Part shown: one piece after another, positions 53,041 to 60,218 of the stretch | How the letters are laid out: each line of letters begins with the position of its first letter | Numbering within the stretch: position 1 is the stretch's first letter | DNA from: Pseudomonas nabeulensis | Lineage (GTDB): Bacteria > Pseudomonadota > Gammaproteobacteria > Pseudomonadales > Pseudomonadaceae | Direction: 5' to 3' | Length of the DNA: 64,000 bases | Assembly: GCF_004682045.1 (NCBI RefSeq) | Contig: NZ_QUZT01000018.1 | Span: 1 to 64,000 of the forward strand | Position numbers and translations under genes: made by a program | The notes under the pieces: generated by a model | What the model was told of the DNA's origin: nothing | The model's input: only the letters and a program-made list of their open reading frames with translations | Databases searched by the model: none

Positions 53041-53062
53041 TCAAACCTCTTACATCAGTTGG

Positions 53063-54271
53063 TTATTGGTAGCCCTTTGGAAACGGATTCGGCTCGATCA
53101 GATCCGACTCGTAAATCACCTTGAACTGCCCATCCGGCTGCACTTCACCAATGCGCGACTTGCTCCACAGGTGATGGTTCTCGTGGATCTTCACATAGCC
53201 TTCCGGCGCGGTTTTCAGCTCGATGCCCGGTGAGGCCGCGACGACTTTATCCACGTCGAAACTGCCGGCCTTCTCCACCGCGGCTTTCCACAGCCATGGG
53301 CCGAGGTACGCCGCCTGGGTCACGTCGCCGATCACCGCGTCCTTGCCGTACTTGGCCTTGAAGGCTTCGACGAAGGCTTTGTTGTTGGGGTTGTCCAGGC
53401 TCTGGAAGTACTTCATCGAGGCGTAGAAACCGGCCATGTTTTCGCCGCCGATGCCGAGCAACTCATCCTCGGTCACCGACAGGGTCAGCAAGGTTTGCTT
53501 GGATGAATTCACACCCGCCGCGTTGAGCTGTTTGTAGAAGGCCACGTTGGAGCCGCCCACCACCGCGGCGAACACCACATCCGGTTTTTTCAGCTTGACC
53601 TTGTTGATCAGCGAACCGAACTGGGTGTTGCCCAGCGGGTAGTAGTCTTCGCCGACCACGGTGCCGTGCAGCACGTTTTCAATGTGCTTGCGCGCGATCT
53701 TCATCGAGGTACGCGGCCAGATGTAGTCCGAGCCCACCAGGTAGAAGGTCTTGGCGCCTTTGGTCTTGGCGATCCAGTCGAGGCTGGCGAGGATTTGCTG
53801 GGTGGCTTCCTGGCCGGTGTAGATCACGTTTTTCGACTGCTCCAACCCTTCATAAAAGGTCGGGTAGTAGAGCAAGCCGTTTTCTTTCTCGAAGATCGGC
53901 AACACGGCTTTGCGCGAGGCCGAGGTCCAGCAGCCAAAAACCGCGGCGACCTTGTCGTTGACCAGCAATTTCTTGGCTTTTTCAGCGAAGGTCGGCCAGT
54001 CGGACGCACCGTCTTCCTGGATCACCTTGATCTGCCGTCCCAGGATCCCGCCCGAGGCGTTGATCTGTTCGATGGCCAGGCGCTCGGCCTGGATCGAGCC
54101 GGTTTCGGAAATCGCCATGGTGCCGGTGGCCGAGTGCAGCTGGCCGACAGTGACTTCAGTGGGGGTCACGGCCAGCCCTTCGTTATCGGCCAGCACGCCC
54201 TGGCTGAACAAAGCGGCGGCCAACAATGACAGGGCCAACAGCGGTGTGGAGCGGATCAATCGTGGTGCCAT
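53063..54271 (-). CDS. urtA: substrate-binding protein of the amide/urea ABC transporter (UrtA/FmdD-like)
   Basis: Periplasmic binding protein of about 402 residues. The chosen ATG gives a normal signal peptide (P-R-L-I-R then a hydrophobic run ending G-V-L-A) and is preceded by GAGGAG; the longer frame to 54415 begins without a good site. The mature part matches the UrtA/AmiC-type branch: V-G-Q-L-H-S-A-T-G-T-M-A-I-S-E near residue 40, A-V-F-G-C-W-T-S-A-S-R-K near 110, and Y-Y-P-T-F-Y-E-G near 138. It captures short amides or urea for the four downstream subunits. A palindromic TGACGTA site lies 80 bp upstream. Confidence 0.9.
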   Translation of the reverse strand: MAPRLIRSTPLLALSLLAAALFSQGVLADNEGLAVTPTEVTVGQLHSATGTMAISETGSIQAERLAIEQINASGGILGRQIKVIQEDGASDWPTFAEKAKKLLVNDKVAAVFGCWTSASRKAVLPIFEKENGLLYYPTFYEGLEQSKNVIYTGQEATQQILASLDWIAKTKGAKTFYLVGSDYIWPRTSMKIARKHIENVLHGTVVGEDYYPLGNTQFGSLINKVKLKKPDVVFAAVVGGSNVAFYKQLNAAGVNSSKQTLLTLSVTEDELLGIGGENMAGFYASMKYFQSLDNPNNKAFVEAFKAKYGKDAVIGDVTQAAYLGPWLWKAAVEKAGSFDVDKVVAASPGIELKTAPEGYVKIHENHHLWSKSRIGEVQPDGQFKVIYESDLIEPNPFPKGYQ

Positions 54272-54337
54272 GGGGCGACTCCTCTGCAATGAGGGGTCCA
54301 GCATGGCGGCAAGGGGCCAGCTCGGGTATACGCAGCC

Positions 54338-54366
54338 TGACGTAACGGCGTACGTCATTTGACGTA
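54338..54366. promoter_or_regulatory. TGACGTA operator cluster at the amide transporter promoter
   Basis: Three half sites: TGACGTA at 54338-54344, TACGTCA at 54351-54357 and TGACGTA at 54360-54366. The last two form a perfect 16-bp palindrome (7-2-7) and the first two another inverted pair with a 6-base spacer. It lies about 80 bp before urtA and 220 bp before the divergent kinase gene, so it may serve both. The rest of the 314-bp spacer 54272-54585 holds only the REP pair. Confidence 0.7.
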
Positions 54367-54426
54367 TGCCGCGGCGCACCATTTTCGAGCAGGATCGCGC
54401 CCGCCCCACTGCCAATGGCGATCCAA

Positions 54427-54515
54427 TGTGGGAGGGGGCTTGCCCCCGATAGCAGTGGGTCAGTCAACTGATGAGTCACAGATACACCGCTATCGGGGGC
54501 AAGCCCCCTCCCACA
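54427..54515. repeat. REP pair (REPIN-like), copy D
   Basis: Two facing units: GTGGGAGGGGGCTTGC with CCCCGATAGC, and GCTATCGGGG with GCAAGCCCCCTCCCAC. It lies in the divergent spacer between urtA and the kinase gene, ending about 70 bp before the kinase start. Confidence 0.9.
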
Positions 54516-54585
54516 TTTGCCCCCCTTCGTCTGCAAGGGCATGGAACTTGCTCATTCACCTCGTCCCCTTCTGGAGATCCCCACC

Positions 54586-57500
54586 GTGCACCCTCCTTCC
54601 GGCACCCAGCGCATCGTCAAGATCCGCCGCGACTACAACTCCTGGGTCGCCGACGAGACCATGGAAGACTACGCCCTGCGCTACACCCCCAAGTCCTTTC
54701 GCAAATGGTCGGAGCTGCGTATTGCCAACACCGCCCTGGGTGCGGTGTCGTTCCTGGCGCTGGAAGCCATCGGCGGCGTATTGGCCTTGAGCTACGGTTT
54801 CACCAACACGTTCTGGGCAATCCTCACCATCAGCCTGGTGATCTTTTTCACCGGCCTGCCCATCAGCTATTACGCGGCGCGCTATGGCCTGGACATGGAC
54901 CTGCTCACCCGTGGCGCAGGGTTCGGCTATATCGGCTCCACCATCACCTCGCTGATCTACGCCAGCTTCACCTTCCTGTTCTTTGCCCTGGAAGCGGCGA
55001 TCATGGCCCTGGCGCTGGAGCTGTATTTCCATATCCCGCTGGCCTTTGCCTATGTGATCTGTTCGCTGCTGGTGATTCCATTGGTGGCCTATGGCGTGAC
55101 CCTGATCAGCCGCCTGCAATTGTGGACGCAACCGGTCTGGTTGTTGCTGCTGGTACTGCCCTACGGCTTTGTGTGGTGGAAAAACCCCGACGCCTTCAGC
55201 GACTGGACCAGCTTCGTCGGGCGCAGCGGCGACGGCGGCGAGTTCAACCTGTTGGCGTTCTGCGCCGCCTGCACCGTGGCGCTGTCGTTGGTGACGCAGA
55301 TCGGCGAACAGGTCGACTACCTGCGCTTCCTGCCGGAAAAAACCGCCGCCAACCGCAAGCGCTGGTGGGCTGCATTGCTCAGCGCCGGGCCGGGTTGGAT
55401 CATTCCGGGTGCGTTGAAGATGTTTGCCGGCGCGTTCCTGGCGTTTCTCGCGCTGCAACATGAGATCCCCATGGAGCGTGCCGCCGAGCCGACCCAGATG
55501 TACCTGGTCGCGTTCCGCTACGTGTTCAGCTCGCCGGAATGGGCCCTCGGCGCCATGGTGCTGTTTGTGTTCATCTCGCAGATGAAGATCAACCTGACCA
55601 ACGCCTACGCCGGTTCCCTGGCCTGGTCGAACTTCTTCGCCCGCGTCACCCACAGCCACCCCGGCCGCGTGGTGTGGCTGGTGTTCAACGTGGCCATTGC
55701 GCTGATGCTGATGGAGCTGGGGGTGTTCGATGTGATCGACCAGGTGCTGGGGCTCTACGCCAATATCGCGATTGCCTGGATCGGCACGCTGGTCGCCGAC
55801 TTGGTGATCAACAAGCCATTGGGCCTGTCGCCCAGGCATATCGAATTCAAGCGCGCGCACCTCTACGACATCAACCCGGTGGGCGTGGGCTCGATGCTGA
55901 TCGCCTCATTGCTGTCGATCCTCGCCCACTTCGGCCTGTTCGGCGCCCTGGCCCAGGCGGCGCCGCCGTTTGTTGCCCTCGGCACCGCACTGGTGATGGC
56001 GCCGTTGTTGGCCTGGCTGACCAAGGGCAAGTACTACATCGCCCGCACCAGCGATGCGCAATTGATCCACCCCGTGGCGCCCGCGACCCACGTGGTGTGC
56101 GGGCTGTGCAGCAACCCGTTTGAAACCGCAGACATGGCGTTCTGCCCGGCCTACAGCACGCCGATCTGTTCATTGTGTTGTTCGCTGGATGCGCGCTGCG
56201 GTGATCGCTGCAAACCCCATGGGCGGCTGGTCACCCAATTCGAAGGCGTGCTGCGCTGGTTGCTGCCCAATACGATGATGCCGCGCCTGCACACCCGATT
56301 GGCGCACTACCTCGGATTACTGCTGGCATTGGTGTTGATGCTCGCGGGCGCCCTGGCGTTGATCTATGTGCAAGCGGCCCAGGGGCTGCCCCATTCCGAA
56401 ACCTTGTACCAGGCGTTTTTCAAGGCCTTCCTGACCTTGTCCGTCCTCGCCGCCGTACTCGCCTGGTGGGTGGTGCTGACCCGCGAAAGCCGCGGCGTGG
56501 CCCAGCAGGAATCCGACCGCCAGACCCTGCTGTTGATGCAGGAAATCGACGCCCACAGCCTCACCGACCAGGCGCTGCAACAAGCCAAGGAAGCCTCGGA
56601 GGCAGCGAACGCCGCCAAAAGCCGCTACGTCACCGGGCTGTCTCACGAACTGCGCACGCCGCTCAACAGCATTCTCGGGTTTACCCAGATACTGCAACGT
56701 GACAGCGCCATGCCCGAGCAACATCAAGACGCCCTGGCAACCATTCTGCGCAGCGGTTCGCACCTGGTGTCGTTGATCGATGGCTTGCTGGATGTGGCCA
56801 AGATCGAGGCCGGCAAGCTGCGCCTGGAGCTCACCGAAATCCCCTTCCCGGAATTGCTCCACGACCTGGAACAGATGTTCACGCCCCAGGCCCAGGACAA
56901 GGGTTTGCGTTTTCGCCTGGACTGCGTGGGCAAGATCCCGGCGGTGGTACGCGGGGATGAAAAACGCGTGCGGCAGATCCTGATCAACCTGCTGGGCAAC
57001 GCGGTGAACTTCACCGACAGCGGCGAAGTACGCCTGCGGGTCAGCTATATGCGCGAGACCGCCAATTTTGAAATCATCGACACCGGCATCGGCATTGATC
57101 CGGGCCAATTGGAACGGATTTTCCAGCCTTTCGAACGTGGCGACCTGATGCGCCAGGACAACGGCGTGGGTCTGGGCCTGACCATCACCCGCATGCTCAC
57201 CGCATTGATGGGCGGCGAGCTGCGCGTGACCAGCGAGTTGGACAAGGGCACGTGCTTTCAGGTGCGATTGTTCCTGTCCCAAGTGCGTGCGCCGCAGGCC
57301 GTGGTGCATGTGGAGCACGACATCATCGGTTATGAGGGCGAGCGTCGACGCATCCTGGTCGTGGACGATCACGTGGACCATCGCAAAGTCCTCAGTGGCA
57401 TGCTCACGCCCCTGGGCTTTGAGGTGATCCAGGCCAGCAATGGCCAGGACGCGATTCGCCAGGTGGCGTTGCTGGCGCCGGACCTGATCCTGATGGACCT

Positions 57501-57969
57501 GTCGATGCCGACGCTGGACGGTTACGAAACCAGCCGCCTGATCCGGCGCAATGCGCTGTCCAGCGCGCCGATCATTGTGATCTCCGCCAATGCCTTTACC
57601 GACGACCGCGAACGCAGCATTGCCGCTGCGTGCAACGATTACCTGGCCAAACCGGTGCGCACCCCGGAACTGCTCGGGCGCGTGCAGCAACACCTGGGCT
57701 TGCAGTGGCTGCGGCGCACCCAACGCCGCGTGCCGCCAGCACCGCCCAGCGTATTGCCCAGCGCCGAAGACCTGGCCGAACTCGCGGAGCTGAGCGCCAT
57801 CGGCTATGTGCGCGGCCTGCACGGCAAACTCGACAGCATCCTGGAACACCACCCTGACACCGCGCCGTTTATCAGCAAGGTGCGCGGGCTGCTCAAAGGC
57901 TACCGCCTGGATGAACTCAACCGAACCCTCAAGGAGGCCGAAGATGAATGCACTCACCCGCAGCACTGA
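54586..57969 (+). CDS. NCS1-permease / hybrid histidine kinase fusion
   Basis: Protein of about 1127 residues joining a transporter to a sensor kinase. Order: an NCS1 (cytosine/purine/allantoin permease) membrane part, ~12 helices, residues 20-500; a Cys-rich segment near 504-541 (C-G-L-C, C-x-L-C-C, C-x3-C); two more helices near 575-632; a coiled segment; HisKA with S-H-E-L-R-T-P near 683; HATPase with N-L-L-G-N-A near 801 and G-V-G-L-G-L near 860; and a receiver with V-V-D-D near 923, phospho-Asp in L-M-D-L-S near 968 and Lys in A-K-P near 1020. The tail of ~65 residues is unassigned. Likely senses uptake of an amide or nucleobase-like compound. Start: GTG at 54586 behind GGAG; an ATG at 54541 is the alternative. 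Confidence 0.85.
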   Translation: MHPPSGTQRIVKIRRDYNSWVADETMEDYALRYTPKSFRKWSELRIANTALGAVSFLALEAIGGVLALSYGFTNTFWAILTISLVIFFTGLPISYYAARYGLDMDLLTRGAGFGYIGSTITSLIYASFTFLFFALEAAIMALALELYFHIPLAFAYVICSLLVIPLVAYGVTLISRLQLWTQPVWLLLLVLPYGFVWWKNPDAFSDWTSFVGRSGDGGEFNLLAFCAACTVALSLVTQIGEQVDYLRFLPEKTAANRKRWWAALLSAGPGWIIPGALKMFAGAFLAFLALQHEIPMERAAEPTQMYLVAFRYVFSSPEWALGAMVLFVFISQMKINLTNAYAGSLAWSNFFARVTHSHPGRVVWLVFNVAIALMLMELGVFDVIDQVLGLYANIAIAWIGTLVADLVINKPLGLSPRHIEFKRAHLYDINPVGVGSMLIASLLSILAHFGLFGALAQAAPPFVALGTALVMAPLLAWLTKGKYYIARTSDAQLIHPVAPATHVVCGLCSNPFETADMAFCPAYSTPICSLCCSLDARCGDRCKPHGRLVTQFEGVLRWLLPNTMMPRLHTRLAHYLGLLLALVLMLAGALALIYVQAAQGLPHSETLYQAFFKAFLTLSVLAAVLAWWVVLTRESRGVAQQESDRQTLLLMQEIDAHSLTDQALQQAKEASEAANAAKSRYVTGLSHELRTPLNSILGFTQILQRDSAMPEQHQDALATILRSGSHLVSLIDGLLDVAKIEAGKLRLELTEIPFPELLHDLEQMFTPQAQDKGLRFRLDCVGKIPAVVRGDEKRVRQILINLLGNAVNFTDSGEVRLRVSYMRETANFEIIDTGIGIDPGQLERIFQPFERGDLMRQDNGVGLGLTITRMLTALMGGELRVTSELDKGTCFQVRLFLSQVRAPQAVVHVEHDIIGYEGERRRILVVDDHVDHRKVLSGMLTPLGFEVIQASNGQDAIRQVALLAPDLILMDLSMPTLDGYETSRLIRRNALSSAPIIVISANAFTDDRERSIAAACNDYLAKPVRTPELLGRVQQHLGLQWLRRTQRRVPPAPPSVLPSAEDLAELAELSAIGYVRGLHGKLDSILEHHPDTAPFISKVRGLLKGYRLDELNRTLKEAEDECTHPQH

Positions 57970-58609
57970 ACCTGGCGTCGTGCTGATCGTCGACGACACG
58001 CCGGACAACCTGGCAATGCTCTCGGATGCCCTCGACGACGCGGGCTACATGGTGCTGGTGGCCCTCGACGGTCTCAGTGCACTGAACCGCGTGCAACGCC
58101 GGCGCCCGGACCTGATCCTGCTGGACGCGATGATGCCCGGCCTGGACGGCTTCGAAACCTGCCGCCGGCTCAAGGCGCAACCGGCCAGCGCGGATATCCC
58201 GGTGGTGTTCATGACCGGCCTCACGGACACCAAGCATGTGGTGCAAGGCTTCGAAGTGGGCGGCAGTGATTACGTGACCAAGCCGATCCAGACCGACGAA
58301 GTGCTGGCGCGGGTGGCGGCGCATTTGCGGGCATCGCGTACGTTGCTGTCGGCACGGGAGGCCAGGCAGCCGAGTGTGTTGACGCTGGACGATGAGCCGG
58401 CGCATCGGTTGTTGTCGGCGCGGTTTGCGCTGACGGAGCGCGAGGTGGAGGTGTTGCGCTGGGTGGCGTGTGGCAAGACCAATCGGGACATTGGCGATAT
58501 TTTGGGGCTGAGCCCGCGGACAGTGAATAAGCATTTGGAGCATGTGTATGTGAAACTCGGGGTGGAGACCCGCACCGCCGCCACCTCGGTTGCGTTGGCG
58601 GCCATCTGA
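57944..58609 (+). CDS. LuxR/FixJ-type response regulator
   Basis: Response regulator of 221 residues: receiver about residues 10-130 (V-D-D-T near 17, phospho-Asp in L-L-D-A-M-M-P near 62, Lys in T-K-P near 112) and a C-terminal LuxR-type helix-turn-helix about 150-215 (L-T-E-R-E-V-E-V-L-R, then S-P-R-T-V-N-K-H-L). The ATG follows AAGGAGG and overlaps the kinase gene by 26 bp, so the two are translated together. It is the obvious output partner of the permease-kinase and the candidate binder of the TGACGTA sites at 44.2 and 54.35 kb. Confidence 0.92.
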   Translation: MNALTRSTEPGVVLIVDDTPDNLAMLSDALDDAGYMVLVALDGLSALNRVQRRRPDLILLDAMMPGLDGFETCRRLKAQPASADIPVVFMTGLTDTKHVVQGFEVGGSDYVTKPIQTDEVLARVAAHLRASRTLLSAREARQPSVLTLDDEPAHRLLSARFALTEREVEVLRWVACGKTNRDIGDILGLSPRTVNKHLEHVYVKLGVETRTAATSVALAAI

Positions 58610-58646
58610 AGCTGTGGGGGCTTGCTCCCCGCAAGCCCCCACAGCT
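58610..58646. terminator. perfect hairpin between convergent genes
   Basis: A 16-bp perfect stem (AGCTGTGGGGGCTTGC with its complement) around a five-base loop TCCCC, followed by TTT on the right. It abuts the response-regulator stop and lies just before the LysR stop; it is probably a bidirectional terminator derived from a single REP-like unit. Confidence 0.8.
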
Positions 58647-58649
58647 GTT

Positions 58650-59558
58650 TCAAAGCACCCGCGACATATGCTCGCCGATCCGCCCGCGCAACCAGCGCTC
58701 CGCCGGGTCGTTGTCATGCACCCCGCTCCACACCATCGACAACTCGGCCGCATCGATGGCGAACGGCGGGTCTTCGGCGCGTAGCGACGTGCCCTCGGTC
58801 AGCGCACAGGCGGCATAATCCGGCACCGTCGCGATAATCTGCGTACCGGCCAGCAGCGCCCGCAACCCGCTGAACTGCGGCACCGCCAACACCACCCGAC
58901 GGGCGCGACCGATACGCGCCAGGTCCAGGTCGATGTTGCCGCTCAAATCCCCCGAGAACGACACCATTGCATGGGGCCGCTCGCAGTAGTCGTCCAGTGT
59001 CAGCGGTGCCGTCCCGTCATCCCCACGCAGCACCTTGCACGGGATATCCCGCAGTTTCTTGCGCTTGGCATTCGCCGGCAATTCCGTGGTGTAGCTCACG
59101 CCCACGCTGATCTCGCCACTGGCCAGCAGCGATGACATCAACAGGTAATTGGCGCGGCGCACCACCACGACAATCCCCGGCGCCTCTTCGCGCAGTTGGC
59201 TGAGCAATGGCGGGAACAGGCCGAATTCAGCGTCGTCGGACAGGCCGATGCGAAACACCGCACAGCTGGTGGAGGGGTCGAAATCCTTGGCGCGGCTGAC
59301 GGCGCCCGAAATGATGTCCATGGCCGGTTGCAACTCCTTGAGTATCGCCACCGCACGTGGCGTGGGCTCCATGCCCCGCCCGTTGCGCAACAGCAACGGG
59401 TCGTCGAACAGATCACGCAAACGTCCCAAGGCCGCACTCACCGCCGGTTGGCCCATAAAGAGCTTTTCGGCGACCCGGGTCAGGTTCTTCTCGAACATCA
59501 GTGCCTCGAAAATCACCAACAGGTTCATGTCGACGCGACGCAGGTCGTTGCGGTTCAT
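58650..59558 (-). CDS. LysR-family transcriptional regulator
   Basis: Regulator of about 302 residues. N-terminal winged helix about residues 5-65 with D-M-N-L-L-V-I-F-E-A-L and the recognition stretch F-M-G-Q-P-A-V-S-A-A-L-G-R-L-R; the rest is the two-lobed effector domain. The L-F-D-D-P-L-L-L-R turn is like the NodD/LeuO/LinR branch. The ATG at 59558 starts M-N-R-N-D-L-R-R-V-D; the frame is open to 59597 but adds residues unlike the family. It is divergent from an AraC-type gene across about 200 bp in which no clear operator was recognised. Target unknown. Confidence 0.88.
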   Translation of the reverse strand: MNRNDLRRVDMNLLVIFEALMFEKNLTRVAEKLFMGQPAVSAALGRLRDLFDDPLLLRNGRGMEPTPRAVAILKELQPAMDIISGAVSRAKDFDPSTSCAVFRIGLSDDAEFGLFPPLLSQLREEAPGIVVVVRRANYLLMSSLLASGEISVGVSYTTELPANAKRKKLRDIPCKVLRGDDGTAPLTLDDYCERPHAMVSFSGDLSGNIDLDLARIGRARRVVLAVPQFSGLRALLAGTQIIATVPDYAACALTEGTSLRAEDPPFAIDAAELSMVWSGVHDNDPAERWLRGRIGEHMSRVL

Positions 59559-59761
59559 AGCGGTATCCAGACGATGAGCAAGCCGCCAGATAAGCATGCA
59601 AACCCCGACCGTGATTGCACGCCTGTGCTGTCTTTTCAGCGCCCAGGCCTGGCGAAATTAACAACGATTAACTCGTCAGCAGCGGCCCTGGCGCCAAGAA
59701 TGTGTCGGTCTACACTGCATCCATTCACCGGGAACGCTCCCATCGACTGCGGATATTCGTC

Positions 59762-60160
59762 ATGGCCCGACTTGAGCACAGTGCTCCCCGTTTATCCGCT
59801 ACCGGCGGCCTATGCCCTCGGCGCGAGCGTATTGCCAAGCAATTGATCCTCGCCAACCTCGGCGAAAGCCTGGCGATTGCCGACCTGGCCCAGGCCTGCG
59901 CGCTGTCGCGCAGCCATTTTTCCCGGGCCTTCAAATGCACCACCGGGCTGTCGCCTCAGGAATGGATACGCCAACAACGCATCCAGCGCGCCAAGGAACT
60001 GATCACCGGTTCGTCCTTGAGCCTGACGCAAATCAGCCTGGAGTGCGGGTTCTGCGACCAGGCGCATTTCTGCCATATGTTCACCCGCAGCGAGGGCGTC
60101 AACCCCATGACCTGGCGAAATCACCAATTGCGCGAAAAACCTCAAGTGATCGCAGCCTAG
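59762..60160 (+). CDS. short AraC-family regulator (DNA-binding domain only)
   Basis: About 132 residues, nearly all of it the AraC double helix-turn-helix (about residues 25-120): L-A-I-A-D-L-A-Q-A-C-A-L-S-R-S-H-F-S-R-A-F-K, then R-I-Q-R-A-K-E-L-I and I-S-L-E-C-G-F-C-D-Q-A-H-F, ending N-P-M-T-W-R. There is no effector domain, so it may be constitutive, or be a truncated member. A GTG start at 59702 would add 20 residues of no recognisable character. Divergent from the LysR gene; the next gene follows after 58 bp on the same strand. Confidence 0.82.
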   Translation: MARLEHSAPRLSATGGLCPRRERIAKQLILANLGESLAIADLAQACALSRSHFSRAFKCTTGLSPQEWIRQQRIQRAKELITGSSLSLTQISLECGFCDQAHFCHMFTRSEGVNPMTWRNHQLREKPQVIAA

Positions 60161-60218
60161 TGGTCTGCACCTACCTGGAATATGCTTGCCGCTCCCTTAC
60201 GCCAGAACCTGGGCGACC

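Noticed and set aside
54517-54585. Upstream starts (TTG 54517, ATG 54541) for the permease-kinase
   Set aside because: TTG 54517 abuts the REP pair and ATG 54541 lacks a well-spaced ribosome site, while the GTG at 54586 has GGAG at a usable distance; the ATG is kept only as an alternative.
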